This document shows, piece after piece, positions 8,042 through 17,392 of a DNA stretch of 64,000 nucleotides. How positions within the stretch are numbered: position 1 is the stretch's first letter; the number at the start of each line of letters is the position of its first letter. The DNA is from Bacteroides sp. (lineage in GTDB: Bacteria; Bacteroidota; Bacteroidia; Bacteroidales; Bacteroidaceae). The position numbers were made by a program, and so were the translations under genes. The notes below the pieces were generated by a model. That model did not search any database. It worked only from the letters and a program-made list of their open reading frames with translations, and had not been told where the DNA came from. The stretch covers positions 1 to 64,000 of the forward strand of contig JAGATY010000024.1 in NCBI GenBank assembly GCA_017621035.1, given 5' to 3'.

Positions 8042-8170
8042 TTCGGGCGCAAAGATAGTGCAAACCGAGAGCAGAGGCAAATTTATTTGCTTATGCCGAG
8101 GTGCAGCCTATCTTCGCAACTCTTGAAGTATTCGGGCGCAAAGATAGTGCAAACCGAGCGTCGAGACAAA
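8042..8170 (-). promoter_or_regulatory. Tandem duplicated promoters of yhhQ
   Basis: A 28-bp sequence is repeated exactly at 8042-8069 and 8131-8158. Each copy contains, on the minus strand, TATCTTTG (8057-8050 and 8146-8139). Each has TTTG 20 bp upstream (8081-8078 and 8170-8167), giving two full -33/-7 promoters 89 bp apart that fire toward yhhQ. A diverged, partly inverted copy lies between them (about 8101-8120, CAGCCTATCTTCGC). Confidence 0.75.
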
Positions 8171-8252
8171 TATTTTTTTGTTTTGCAGCAATGTGTAGTG
8201 GCTCATCAAGGACAGAAATGGAGGGAAAGAAGGACGCACAAGGTGGACGACA

Positions 8253-8813
8253 TCAATTTTCCGTCAGAGCACGGAAAACGGCAGGGTGGAGAAAGTAGCG
8301 GACGTTGCGTCCCTCTTGCAGAGCACGACGAATGAAGGTGGAGCTGATCTCGAAGGTGGGCGCGGAACTAAGGCGAACCTGCTCGGGAAGCCCGTCGGCA
8401 GCAACCGGATAACCGGGGCGAGGGTAGACAATGAGGCGGTTCTCTTTCAGAATGCGCTCCCACTGATACCAACGGTGAAAGAGCAGCCAGTTGTCAGATC
8501 CGATAATCAGGTGGAAAGTGTGCTGCGGGTAGGCCTGGCGCAGACGTTGCAGGGTGCTGACGGTATAGGAAGGGCGCGGCAAATGAAACTCAAAGTCGGA
8601 GGCACGGAACTTGGGGTACTCCTCCGTGGCCAGTTGTACTAGTCGCAGGCGGAGGTCATCGTCCATCAGCTCATTGCTCTGCTTCAACGGATTGTGAGGA
8701 GTGACGAGAAACCACACTTCGTCCAGCCCCTCGTATTCGCACAGATAGTTAGCAAGTGCGAGGTGCCCGATGTGAATGGGGTTAAATGAGCCACTGAAGA
8801 TTCCGATGTTCAC
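8253..8813 (-). CDS. nadD: Nicotinate-nucleotide adenylyltransferase
   Basis: Transfers AMP from ATP to nicotinate mononucleotide, giving deamido-NAD in NAD synthesis; cytoplasmic. The 186-residue protein has the nucleotidyltransferase motif [10 protein letters not shown] near its start and the C-terminal [10 protein letters not shown] motif, both with the NadD pattern. It is the third gene of a yicC-gmk-nadD run (43 bp after gmk), an order common in Bacteroidetes. No promoter was seen between gmk and nadD. Confidence 0.95.
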   Translation of the reverse strand: MNIGIFSGSFNPIHIGHLALANYLCEYEGLDEVWFLVTPHNPLKQSNELMDDDLRLRLVQLATEEYPKFRASDFEFHLPRPSYTVSTLQRLRQAYPQHTFHLIIGSDNWLLFHRWYQWERILKENRLIVYPRPGYPVAADGLPEQVRLSSAPTFEISSTFIRRALQEGRNVRYFLHPAVFRALTEN

Positions 8814-8856
8814 GTCTGTAACGTTTTAGGGGTGAAAAGATGATACCGGAAGCCGC

Positions 8857-9423
8857 TTACTGCTGCAGGAAGTTGCGAAGGGTGGCTAGCGCCTCGGCCT
8901 TGGCCGTCTCCAGGTCGTCGTTCACGATAACCACATCAAACTTGTCAGCAAAACCCAACTCAAACTCAGCCTTGGCCACGCGACTCTCGATGACATCGGG
9001 GGCATCGGTGGCACGACCCTCCAGACGGCGGCGAAGCTCTTCCACGCTGGGCGGCTGGATGAAGATGGAGAGGGCACGATTGCCGTAGAACTTCTTGATG
9101 TTGCAGCCGCCTACCACATCGACATCGAACACCACATTGTAGCCCTCCTGAAGCTTCTGCTCGATAGGAGCTTTCAGGGTTCCATAGAAGCGATCCTGAT
9201 AGACCTCTTCATACTCCAGAAACTCGTTGTTGGCAATGCGGCGACGGAACTCTTCGGGAGTGAGGAAATAGTACTCCACGCCGTGTTGCTCGGTACCTCG
9301 AGGAGGCCGACTGGTGGCAGAGATGGAAAAGGTAAGGTGGAGATTCTGCGTGAGCAGGTAGTTAATGATGGTAGACTTGCCCGAGCCTGAAGGGGCAGAG
9401 AAGATAATGAGTTTTCCGGCCAT
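8857..9423 (-). CDS. gmk: Guanylate kinase
   Basis: Phosphorylates GMP to GDP with ATP. The protein has 188 residues, with P-loop SAPSGSGKST at residues 9-18, and SATSRPPRGTEQHGVEYYF and EFLEYEEVYQDRFYGT as the GMP-binding segments. It lies 8 bp after the yicC stop and is cotranscribed with it. It works downstream of the GMP synthases encoded 7 kb away. Confidence 0.97.
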   Translation of the reverse strand: MAGKLIIFSAPSGSGKSTIINYLLTQNLHLTFSISATSRPPRGTEQHGVEYYFLTPEEFRRRIANNEFLEYEEVYQDRFYGTLKAPIEQKLQEGYNVVFDVDVVGGCNIKKFYGNRALSIFIQPPSVEELRRRLEGRATDAPDVIESRVAKAEFELGFADKFDVVIVNDDLETAKAEALATLRNFLQQ

Positions 9424-9431
9424 AGTGTAGC

Positions 9432-10310
9432 TTACATTACGTTAAGAACCTGTTCTTTGATTTGTTCCAGCTCGTCTTTCATTTGTACCACGATGTTCTG
9501 CATCTCGGCCAGGTTTGACTTACTGCCGGTAGTATTGATTTCACGTCCCATCTCCTGTGCAATAAAGCCCAGCTTCTTACCCTGTCCGTGTCCCTCTTTC
9601 ATAGTGGTTCGGAAATAGTCCAGATGGTTAGCGAGTCGCTGTTTCTCCTCGTTGATGTCGAGTTTCTCGATGTAGTAAATCAGTTCTTGTTCCAAACGAT
9701 TCTTGTCATAGTCCACACTGAGTGATTTCTCCAAGGCGTCGGTAATGCGCTCACGAATCTTCTGTACACGCTCTTTCTCAAACGGTTCGATGCTCAGAAG
9801 CAGGCGTTCAATGTTGTCCAGCTTTTCGTTGAACTTCTTTTCCAGTGCAGCACCCTCTTGCTTACGAAATTCTACCAACTGATTGATAGCTTCGATGACA
9901 GCTTGGTGCACAACAGTCCACTCTTCCTCATCCAGTTCCTGCACCTCGGTTTTGGTCATGACATCCGGCAGACGCAGCAACGTAGCAAACCAATCGTCCG
10001 GCTCAGGAATACCTGTAGTGGCTGCAATTTCCTTAATGCGGTTGTAGTAGGCTGCCACTAATTCCTGACTGATGGGTGTGGCCGGCTGAGCGGTATCTTT
10101 CTTCTCTACCCACAAACTGAAGTCAACCTTTCCGCGCTCCAAAGCCTTGGTGACATCGTTACGGATTTCCATCTCTTTCTCACGGTAGATGGGGGCAATG
10201 CGGGTGGATAAGTCCATCGCTTTGCTATTGAGAGATTTTATCTCCACATTTACTTTCTTATCGGGCAATTCAATGGTAGATTTACCGTAGCCCGTCATGG
10301 ATTGTATCAT
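9432..10310 (-). CDS. yicC: YicC family endoribonuclease
   Basis: A 292-residue protein beginning MIQSMTGYG, the invariant YicC N-terminus, with a conserved C-terminal DUF1732 region (RLANHLDYFRTTMKEG, GKKLGFIAQEMGREINTTGSK). E. coli YicC is an RNase or adaptor that affects RyhB decay. I chose the ATG at 10310 because the family begins there and the longer reading runs toward the promoter at 10332-10339. First gene of the yicC-gmk-nadD operon. Confidence 0.92.
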   Translation of the reverse strand: MIQSMTGYGKSTIELPDKKVNVEIKSLNSKAMDLSTRIAPIYREKEMEIRNDVTKALERGKVDFSLWVEKKDTAQPATPISQELVAAYYNRIKEIAATTGIPEPDDWFATLLRLPDVMTKTEVQELDEEEWTVVHQAVIEAINQLVEFRKQEGAALEKKFNEKLDNIERLLLSIEPFEKERVQKIRERITDALEKSLSVDYDKNRLEQELIYYIEKLDINEEKQRLANHLDYFRTTMKEGHGQGKKLGFIAQEMGREINTTGSKSNLAEMQNIVVQMKDELEQIKEQVLNVM

Positions 10311-10331
10311 AATGGTTCTTAAGTTTTGCGG

Positions 10332-10339
10332 CAAAATTA
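10332..10339 (-). promoter_or_regulatory. -7 box of yicC-gmk-nadD
   Basis: The minus strand reads TAATTTTG, matching TAnnTTTG, 22 bp upstream of the yicC ATG. Confidence 0.65.
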
Positions 10340-10371
10340 CGCTATTATTTTAATTACTGAAAATAATCACG

Positions 10372-10379
10372 TAAATTTG
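10372..10379 (+). promoter_or_regulatory. -7 box of tsaB
   Basis: TAAATTTG matches TAnnTTTG, 31 bp upstream of the tsaB ATG and divergent from the yicC promoter. Confidence 0.65.
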
Positions 10380-10409
10380 TCAGCTGTTAGTAATAGAATA
10401 AGAGAAGCT

Positions 10410-11102
10410 ATGTCATGTATCCTTCATATTGAAACCTCCACCTCGGCCTGTTCTGTTGCCGTTAGTGAAGATGGACAAAACGTCTTCCGGAAAGAGGATC
10501 TCAACGGCCCGTCGCACGCCACACTGCTAGGCTTGTTTGTTGACGAGGCATTATCGTTTGCCGACAGTCATGCCATGCCGCTGGATGCGGTTGCCGTCAG
10601 TTGCGGCCCCGGTTCCTATACCGGCCTCCGCATCGGTGTATCAATGGCCAAAGGCATCTGCTACGGCAGAAATTTAAAACTAATCGGTCTGCCCACTTTG
10701 GAAGTAATGTGTGTGCCCATTCTGCTTTATCACGATGAACTGCCAGATGACGCACTACTCTGTCCGATGATTGACGCCCGTCGAATGGAAGTCTATGCAG
10801 CCATCTACGATCGCGCTCTGCAACCGGTGAAAGCCATCTCGGCAGACATTATCGACGAAAACTCTTACCGAGAGCATCTGGAGCAGCGCCCTATCTACTT
10901 CTTCGGCAACGGAGCCGGAAAGTGCAAAGAAAAGCTGACTCACCCCAACGCTCACTTCATCGACAACATTCATCCGTTGGCCGCCAACATGTTTCCGCTG
11001 GCAGAGAAAGCCATCGCGCAACAGGACTTTAAAGACGTGGCCTACATCGAGCCGTTCTACCTGAAAGAGTTTGTTGCCGGCACACCGAAGAAATTGGTGT
11101 GA
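10410..11102 (+). CDS. tsaB: tRNA threonylcarbamoyladenosine biosynthesis protein TsaB
   Basis: Partner of TsaD and TsaE in making t6A37 on ANN-decoding tRNAs. The 230-residue protein begins MSCILHIETSTSACSVAV, and has SCGPGSYTGLRIGVSMAKG, the TsaB/TsaD ATPase-fold signature. It is a normal-length TsaB without the metal-binding His motif of TsaD. I chose ATG 10410 because the longer reading begins upstream of the -7 box. It opens a plus-strand run of housekeeping genes. Confidence 0.93.
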   Translation: MSCILHIETSTSACSVAVSEDGQNVFRKEDLNGPSHATLLGLFVDEALSFADSHAMPLDAVAVSCGPGSYTGLRIGVSMAKGICYGRNLKLIGLPTLEVMCVPILLYHDELPDDALLCPMIDARRMEVYAAIYDRALQPVKAISADIIDENSYREHLEQRPIYFFGNGAGKCKEKLTHPNAHFIDNIHPLAANMFPLAEKAIAQQDFKDVAYIEPFYLKEFVAGTPKKLV

Positions 11103-11154
11103 ACAACAGCAATCAGTTTAACATTCATAACCCATTGATAAATCACTAAGTAAA

Positions 11155-11781
11155 ATGTTATATAATACCCAACAAAAAAAGATGCCGTTACCCGAATACG
11201 GCCGTAGCATCCAGAACATGGTCGATTATGCTCTGACTATTGAAGATCGCGCCGAACGTCAACGTTGTGCCAACACTATTATCAATATTATGGGAGGCAT
11301 GTTCCCTCATCTGCGCGATGTACCCGACTTCAAGCACAAGTTATGGGACCATCTGGCCATCATGGCAGACTTCAAACTAGACATCGACTATCCGTTTGAA
11401 ATCATTCAACAAAGCAATCTGGAGACCAAGCCGGAATCCATCCCCTATAACAGTACTCATATTCGCTACCGGCACTACGGGCGCACACTGGAAGTGCTAA
11501 TCAAAAAGGCTTGTGAACTACCCGAAGGAGATGAAAAGCAGAATCTGATTGCACTTATCTGTAACCAGATGAAAAAGGACTACATGGCCTGGAACAAAGA
11601 TACTGTAGAAAACCAAAAGATTGCAGACGACCTGGCAGAACTCTCCGGAGGCAAGCTGAAGATGGACGAAGAGATTATGCAACTGATGGAGCACCGCATC
11701 TCTTTGTACTATCGCCCGAAGGCGAACACCCCCAACAACAATAATAAGTCATACAACAAGAACAACAAGCGGAAGCATTAA
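11155..11781 (+). CDS. DUF4290 domain-containing protein
   Basis: A 208-residue soluble protein matching the Bacteroidetes DUF4290 family (YNTQQKKMPLPEYGRSIQNMVDYA at the N-terminus, conserved YHYGRTLE-like RHYGRTLEVLIKKA in the middle). It ends in a low-complexity Asn/Lys tail. No enzymatic motif is visible and the function is unknown. It sits 3 bp before rimM; a ribosome- or RNA-linked role would be a guess from the neighbourhood. Confidence 0.85.
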   Translation: MLYNTQQKKMPLPEYGRSIQNMVDYALTIEDRAERQRCANTIINIMGGMFPHLRDVPDFKHKLWDHLAIMADFKLDIDYPFEIIQQSNLETKPESIPYNSTHIRYRHYGRTLEVLIKKACELPEGDEKQNLIALICNQMKKDYMAWNKDTVENQKIADDLAELSGGKLKMDEEIMQLMEHRISLYYRPKANTPNNNNKSYNKNNKRKH

Positions 11782-11784
11782 GAA

Positions 11785-12345
11785 GTGATACGTAAAGAAG
11801 AAGTCTACAAAATCGGCATATTCAACAAGCCACACGGCATACATGGCGAGTTGCAATTCACGTTTACCGACGATGTGTTTGACCGCACCGAAGCTGAATA
11901 CGTCATCTGCTTGATGGACGGCATCTTTGTACCATTCTTTATAGAAGAATACCGCTTCCGTTCAGACAGCAGCGCACTCATGAAGTTGGAAGGAGTGGAT
12001 ACTGCAGAGACAGCCCGAAAGTTTACCAACACAGAGGTCTACTTTCCAAAAACACTTGCCGACACCGACAATCCGGAAGAACTGACGTGGGACTTTTTTG
12101 TCGGTTTCCGGATTGAAGAAACCCATCACGGCAAACTTGGAGACGTAGTGGCAGTAGACAACAGCACTATCAACACCTTATTTATTGTAGAAAAGAGCGA
12201 TGGTACCGAACTGCTGATTCCGGCACAAGAAGAATTCATCCTAGACATAGACCAGACCGGTCACGCCATCACCATGGAACTCCCTGAAGGATTACTACAA
12301 CTGGATGAATGGGACAAAGAAGAGAAAGAGGCAGTGGAAAAGTAA
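11785..12345 (+). CDS. rimM: Ribosome maturation factor RimM
   Basis: Binds ribosomal protein uS19 and assists 30S head maturation. The 186 residues contain the N-terminal beta-barrel start [18 protein letters not shown] and the PRC-barrel-like C-terminal half ([18 protein letters not shown]). The start is GTG at 11785, 3 bp after the DUF4290 stop, so translation is probably coupled. No ATG is available in frame near the family N-terminus. Confidence 0.93.
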   Translation: MIRKEEVYKIGIFNKPHGIHGELQFTFTDDVFDRTEAEYVICLMDGIFVPFFIEEYRFRSDSSALMKLEGVDTAETARKFTNTEVYFPKTLADTDNPEELTWDFFVGFRIEETHHGKLGDVVAVDNSTINTLFIVEKSDGTELLIPAQEEFILDIDQTGHAITMELPEGLLQLDEWDKEEKEAVEK

Positions 12346-12383
12346 CATCACATCCACGGACAATTGCTCAAAGCAAACAGACC

Positions 12384-13250
12384 ATGCAAAAGAAGAAAAA
12401 GAAAAATAGAAAAGCCTTTTGGAAAGACATCAAGTTTAAGTACAAGTTGACCATCACCAACGAGAACACGCTGGAAGAGGTAGTGGGCATCTATGTATCA
12501 AAGCTCAATGGCATATCAGTTCTGCTGACAGTACTCACTGTTCTCTTTCTGTTTGCAGCCCTCATCATTACCTACACTCCGCTGAGAAACTACTTACCTG
12601 GCTACATGAACAGTGAAGTGAGAACTCAGATTGTGGAGAATGCCCTGCGGGTAGACTCTCTGCAACGTTTGGTGGAACGACAGAATTTCTACTTGATGAA
12701 TCTGCAAGACATCTTCCGTGGAGAAGTTAAGACTGACACTGTCACCTCCATGGACTCGCTACTCATCCTCCGTGCCCACTCACTGATGGAACGTACCGAA
12801 CGTGAAGAAGCTTTCCGCAAGAAATATGAGGAGACGGAAAAGTACAATCTGACCTCCATCACCACTCGTCCTGACACAGAGGGACTTATCTTCTATCGTC
12901 CAGCACGTGGAATGGTTACTGCCCAGTTTGATACCGAGAAGAAACACTTCGGTACCGACATTGCCGCCAAACCGGGAGAAAGCATTGTGGCTACCCTGGA
13001 TGGAACCGTTATTCTCAGCACATATACTGCCGAAAACGGATACGTCATTGAGGTGCAACACGGGCGAGAATTTGTCTCCGTATATAAACAATGTGGCCCG
13101 CTTCTGAAACAAGTGGGAGATGTGGTAAAAGGAGGAGAAGCCATTGCTCTGGTTGGTAACAGCTCCAACACAGCCGAGACTCCCCACGTACATTTCGAGT
13201 TATGGAACAGAGGGAGAGCCGTTAATCCGGAACATTATATAGTATTCTAA
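12384..13250 (+). CDS. M23 family metallopeptidase, membrane-anchored
   Basis: A LytM/M23 peptidoglycan endopeptidase or amidase activator, 288 residues. A short basic cytoplasmic N-terminus precedes one membrane segment (about residues 43-64), a coiled linker and a C-terminal M23 domain (about 185-285). The zinc and catalytic motifs KHFGTDIA and TPHVHFELW are both intact, so it may be an active enzyme. I chose ATG 12384 because the longer frame overlaps rimM and reads low-quality sequence. It lies between rimM and dxr. Confidence 0.9.
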   Translation: MQKKKKKNRKAFWKDIKFKYKLTITNENTLEEVVGIYVSKLNGISVLLTVLTVLFLFAALIITYTPLRNYLPGYMNSEVRTQIVENALRVDSLQRLVERQNFYLMNLQDIFRGEVKTDTVTSMDSLLILRAHSLMERTEREEAFRKKYEETEKYNLTSITTRPDTEGLIFYRPARGMVTAQFDTEKKHFGTDIAAKPGESIVATLDGTVILSTYTAENGYVIEVQHGREFVSVYKQCGPLLKQVGDVVKGGEAIALVGNSSNTAETPHVHFELWNRGRAVNPEHYIVF

Positions 13251-13266
13251 GAAAACCTGTTGATAA

Positions 13267-14430
13267 ATGAAAAAACAAATAGCCATACTAGGCTCTACCG
13301 GTTCTATTGGAACACAAGCATTACAAGTGATAGAAGAGCATGCCGACCTCTATGAGGTCTATGTGCTGACAGCCAACAACCGAGTAGAAGAGTTGATAGC
13401 CCAAGCGCGCAAATATCAGCCTGAAGCCGTAGTCATTGCCAATGAAGCTAAATATACCTACCTGAAAGAGGCACTGGCCGACTTACCAATTAAAGTATAT
13501 GCCGGCGAAGAGGCTCTGTGTCAGATAGTAACCGAACAGCCCATTGATATTGTATTGACCGCAATGGTAGGATATGCCGGACTGAAACCAACCATGAATG
13601 CCATCCGGGCACATAAAACCATTGCATTAGCCAACAAAGAGACACTGGTCGTTGCCGGAGAACTTATCAACGAATTGGCAAGTCAGAACAAAACAGCCAT
13701 TCTGCCTGTAGACTCTGAACACTCTGCCGTATTCCAATGCTTGGCTGGAGAAATCGGAAACCCTATAGAAAAGGTAATACTAACCGCCTCCGGAGGTCCG
13801 TTTCGCAACTTCACACTCGAACAGTTGGTACATGTAACTAAAGAGCAAGCCTTAAAACATCCCAACTGGGAAATGGGAGCAAAAATCACCATCGATTCAG
13901 CCTCCATGATGAATAAAGGCTTTGAAGTAATCGAGGCAAAATGGCTGTTTGGAGTACGCCCTGAACAGATAGAAGTGGTGGTTCATCCGCAATCTATCAT
14001 CCACAGCATGGTTCAGTTTGAAGATGGAGCTGTGAAAGCACAACTGGGAATGCCAGACATGCGTGTACCTATACAATATGCTTTCTCTTATCCCGACCGT
14101 TTAAAATCATCTTTTCCACGGATGGATTTTAAGCTTTGTACACAACTGACTTTCGAGCAACCCGACACAACTCGTTTCCGTAATCTGACATTAGCCTACG
14201 AAGCCTTACATCAGGGAGGCAACATGCCTTGCATCGTCAATGCGGCTAACGAAATAGTAGTTGCCTCTTTCCTGAACGATGGCATATCTTTCCTGGGAAT
14301 GAGTGACGTCATAGAGCAAACCATGCAACGCACCACTTTCATCGCGAAGCCCACGTATGAAGATTATGTTGCAACCGATGCAGAGGCACGACGCATAGCA
14401 CAGGAACTGATAACCAAATCACAACAGTAA
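13267..14430 (+). CDS. dxr: 1-deoxy-D-xylulose 5-phosphate reductoisomerase
   Basis: First committed step of the MEP isoprenoid pathway: NADPH-dependent conversion of DXP to MEP. It has 387 residues, with NADPH loop GSTGSIGTQAL at residues 7-17, catalytic segments PVDSEHSAVFQC and TASGGPFR, and SASMMNKGFEVIEA. All are in canonical order. It starts 16 bp after the M23 gene and is followed 57 bp later by rseP, the same dxr-rseP order seen in many bacteria. Confidence 0.97.
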   Translation: MKKQIAILGSTGSIGTQALQVIEEHADLYEVYVLTANNRVEELIAQARKYQPEAVVIANEAKYTYLKEALADLPIKVYAGEEALCQIVTEQPIDIVLTAMVGYAGLKPTMNAIRAHKTIALANKETLVVAGELINELASQNKTAILPVDSEHSAVFQCLAGEIGNPIEKVILTASGGPFRNFTLEQLVHVTKEQALKHPNWEMGAKITIDSASMMNKGFEVIEAKWLFGVRPEQIEVVVHPQSIIHSMVQFEDGAVKAQLGMPDMRVPIQYAFSYPDRLKSSFPRMDFKLCTQLTFEQPDTTRFRNLTLAYEALHQGGNMPCIVNAANEIVVASFLNDGISFLGMSDVIEQTMQRTTFIAKPTYEDYVATDAEARRIAQELITKSQQ

Positions 14431-14487
14431 TTGTTTTACAATAATAGCTCAGAAAAAATTATCATTCATAATACATAAATCAAATAG

Positions 14488-15819
14488 ATGGAAACATTTT
14501 TAATCAGAGCCCTCCAGTTAGTAATGAGTCTTTCACTGTTAGTCATCATTCACGAAGGAGGTCATTTTCTTTTTGCTCGTCTTTTCAAAACCCGCGTAGA
14601 GAAGTTCTGTCTGTTCTTCGACCCATGGTTTACCCTATTTAAGTTCAAACCCAAGAAAAGCGAAACCGAATATGCCATAGGCTGGCTACCGCTGGGTGGT
14701 TATGTCAAAATATCCGGAATGATTGATGAATCGATGGATGTGGAACAGATGAAGCAACCGGAACAGCCTTGGGAGTTCCGAGCCAAACCAGCTTGGCAGC
14801 GATTGCTTATTATGATAGGTGGCGTGCTATTTAATTTTCTGTTGGCACTCTTCATCTACTCCATGATACTATTCAAGTGGGGTGACGATTACGTACAAGT
14901 GACCAAAGCTCCCCTAGGAATGGATTACAACGAAACAGCAAAATCCGTTGGTTTTCAAGATGGTGACATACTGCTAGCAGCTGATGGCGTACCTTTCGAT
15001 CGTATGGATGGCGATGCACTGATGGCGGTAGTAGATGCACGTGTGGTAACCGTATTGCGAGGAGGACAAGAAGCCTCAATCTACATCCCTGAGGACATGA
15101 TGGATCGTCTGTTGACAGACAGTGTTCGCTTTGCTACTTTCCGTATTCCGTTTGTGCTGGATAGTGTACAAGAGAACCGTCCTGCAGCTCTGGCCGGCTT
15201 GCAAGTAGGCGACAGCATCACCCAACTGGATGGCCACGACATTGCATTCTTCGACTTCCAAAAAGAGATGGCCCAACGCAAGCAACAAGCTGCCTCACGC
15301 GAACTGAGCCTAACCTACTGGAGAGCAGGAGTATGCGACACACTTACTGTTACTGCAGACTCACTCTACCAAATCGGTACTCTCTCTACCTTAGATGCTA
15401 ACCGTCTGCTTCCGGTTGTCCATAAAGAATATGGATTCTTTGAAGCTTTCCCTGCCGGCATCATGCTAGGAGTAAATACACTGAAAGGATATGTAGGGCA
15501 AATGAAATATCTCTTCAGCAAAGAGGGAGCCAAACAACTGGGTGGATTCGGCACCATCGGTAGTATTTTCCCCGCAACCTGGGACTGGCATCAGTTCTGG
15601 AACATGACTGCTTTCCTGAGTATCATCCTTGCCTTTATGAACATCCTTCCCATTCCTGCACTGGATGGCGGCCACGTACTTTTCCTTCTCTATGAGATCA
15701 TCGCCCGCCGCAAGCCCAGCGATAAGTTCATGGAACGGGCACAAATGGTTGGTATGGTGTTACTATTCGCCCTCCTCTTCTGGGCTAACTTTAACGATGT
15801 GTTAAGATTCTTCTTCTAA
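14488..15819 (+). CDS. rseP: Site-2 zinc metalloprotease RseP
   Basis: Intramembrane protease that cleaves membrane-bound regulators such as anti-sigma factors. In the 443 residues, the zinc motif HEGGH is at residues 22-26 in the first helix. PDZ-like domains occupy the central periplasmic part, and NILPIPALDGGHVLF near residue 390 supplies the third metal ligand (Asp). Length and topology are normal. It closes the tsaB-to-rseP run. Confidence 0.95.
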   Translation: METFLIRALQLVMSLSLLVIIHEGGHFLFARLFKTRVEKFCLFFDPWFTLFKFKPKKSETEYAIGWLPLGGYVKISGMIDESMDVEQMKQPEQPWEFRAKPAWQRLLIMIGGVLFNFLLALFIYSMILFKWGDDYVQVTKAPLGMDYNETAKSVGFQDGDILLAADGVPFDRMDGDALMAVVDARVVTVLRGGQEASIYIPEDMMDRLLTDSVRFATFRIPFVLDSVQENRPAALAGLQVGDSITQLDGHDIAFFDFQKEMAQRKQQAASRELSLTYWRAGVCDTLTVTADSLYQIGTLSTLDANRLLPVVHKEYGFFEAFPAGIMLGVNTLKGYVGQMKYLFSKEGAKQLGGFGTIGSIFPATWDWHQFWNMTAFLSIILAFMNILPIPALDGGHVLFLLYEIIARRKPSDKFMERAQMVGMVLLFALLFWANFNDVLRFFF

Positions 15820-15863
15820 TCCTACACATAGAACCTGCACAACTCTCGTTTTCTAAAAATAGC

Positions 15864-15930
15864 TGTCACCTCGTCACTTCTTGCTACTGCTTAAATCACT
15901 TACTAGCAGGAGCAAAGTGACGAGGTGACA
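15864..15930. repeat. Long-arm inverted repeat
   Basis: TGTCACCTCGTCAC (15864-15877) and its exact inverse (15917-15930) enclose a 39-nt loop; the stem extends inward with a 2-nt bulge (CTTCTTGCT against AGCAAAG). It lies in the convergent gap between rseP and the GMP synthase paralog, 65 bp before the bidirectional terminator. Confidence 0.75.
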
Positions 15931-15995
15931 ATGAAAGACTTATTGCAATCCGCCTCAAAAAACTCCGGGGCATACTGGAAGCTATATATCAACAA

Positions 15996-16027
15996 AATAG
16001 CCCCGACTTTATAGGGTCGAGGCTATT
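15996..16027. terminator. Bidirectional terminator between rseP and GMP synthase paralog
   Basis: AATAGCCCCGAC and GTCGAGGCTATT form a 12-bp stem with one mismatch and an 8-nt loop. A-rich and T-rich flanks suit termination in either direction. Confidence 0.7.
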
Positions 16028-16054
16028 AAAAATATGCTTCTAAAAGGGTTGTTT

Positions 16055-17362
16055 TTACTCCCATTCGATCGTTGCAGAGGGTTTCGGTGACATGTCATAG
16101 CATACACGGTTTACCGTAGGCACCTCTTTCAGAATGCGGTCCGTAATCTTCATCAGAATAGGCCAATCTACCGGCTCGATAGTAGCTGTCATGGCATCAA
16201 CCGTATTGACGGCGCGAATGATAACCGGCCAGTCAAAAGAGCGGGCGTTGTTGCGCACACCTACTGACTTGAAATCGGGCACGATGGTAAAGTATTGCCA
16301 TACTTTCTTGTCCAGACCTGCTTTTGCAAATTCCTCACGCAAGATAGCATCGCTCTCACGCACAGCCTCCAATCGGTCGCGAGTGATAGCTCCCAAGCAA
16401 CGTACTCCTAAACCGGGACCGGGGAACGGCTGGCGATAAACCATCTCATAAGGTAAGCCCAACTCCACACCGCAAGCACGCACTTCATCCTTAAAGAGCT
16501 GTTTCAGCGGTTCTACCAGTTGGAACTGAAGGTCTTCAGGCAGACCACCTACGTTATGATGACTCTTAACCATCTTGGCTGTCTTAGTACCACTCTCTAC
16601 AATGTCTGGATAAATGGTGCCTTGTCCCAAGAAGTCGATGCCATCCAGTTTGCGAGCCTCCTCTTCAAACACGCGGATAAACTCTCCACCAATAATCTTA
16701 CGCTTCTGCTCCGGATCTGCCACACCGGCTAGTTTGTCCAGGAAACGGTCTGTTGCATCCACATAAACCAAGTTGGCACAAAGCTGATTGCGGAACACTT
16801 CCACTACGTTTTCAGACTCACCCTTACGCATCAAGCCGTGGTTAACGTGCACACACACCAGGTTCTCACCGATAGCCTTCAGCAACAGAGCTGCCACTAC
16901 CGAGCTGTCTACACCACCGGAAAGGGCCAAAAGCACCTTCTTGTCACCCACCTGACGACGGATAAGTTCAATCTGGTCGGCTACAAAGTTTTTCATGTTC
17001 CAGTTGGCTTCTGCCTTACAAGTGTCGAAAACGAAAGATTTCACAGCCTCCTTAATAGCGGCCTCATCGTCAGCAAACTGCGGAAGTTTCACCTCACAGA
17101 GTGCCTTGTCGTGACCGGCAGCCATGATAGGGAAGCCGGCCTCATAGATTTCCGGCAACACGTCAATAGCCACACCGTCAATCACATTGTTCGGGCCGCC
17201 ATTGATAATCACACCCTTCACATTGGGCAATGCTTTTAACTCTGCTGCAGTAATGTCGTGGGGATAGATTTCACTGTACACTCCCAACGCACGAATGGCT
17301 CTGGCAACCACTGTATTCTCATGGCTACCCAGATCCAAGATAACAATCATGTCTTGCTTCAT
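16055..17362 (-). CDS. GMP synthase paralog with degenerate glutaminase domain
   Basis: A 435-residue paralog of the guaA product encoded just upstream. The C-terminal two-thirds keep the ATP-pyrophosphatase loop SGGVDSS (148-154), [25 protein letters not shown] and the C-terminal KPSATIEWE, so XMP adenylation and amination look possible. The N-terminal class I glutamine amidotransferase domain is cut to about 110 residues. Where guaA has ILGICYG (Cys79), this protein has IMAAGHD, so the nucleophile is Gly83, and the segment carrying the catalytic His and Glu is absent. It therefore cannot use glutamine itself. It may use free ammonia or work with GuaA. It lies 30 bp after guaA and is cotranscribed with it. 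Confidence 0.88.
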   Translation of the reverse strand: MKQDMIVILDLGSHENTVVARAIRALGVYSEIYPHDITAAELKALPNVKGVIINGGPNNVIDGVAIDVLPEIYEAGFPIMAAGHDKALCEVKLPQFADDEAAIKEAVKSFVFDTCKAEANWNMKNFVADQIELIRRQVGDKKVLLALSGGVDSSVVAALLLKAIGENLVCVHVNHGLMRKGESENVVEVFRNQLCANLVYVDATDRFLDKLAGVADPEQKRKIIGGEFIRVFEEEARKLDGIDFLGQGTIYPDIVESGTKTAKMVKSHHNVGGLPEDLQFQLVEPLKQLFKDEVRACGVELGLPYEMVYRQPFPGPGLGVRCLGAITRDRLEAVRESDAILREEFAKAGLDKKVWQYFTIVPDFKSVGVRNNARSFDWPVIIRAVNTVDAMTATIEPVDWPILMKITDRILKEVPTVNRVCYDMSPKPSATIEWE

Positions 17363-17392
17363 ATACTCTTTTAAAATTATAGAATCATTTAA

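Noticed and set aside
16055..17362. Pseudogene of guaA
   Set aside because: The frame is intact, the synthetase motifs are all present and the truncation is confined to one domain, so a functional paralog is more likely.
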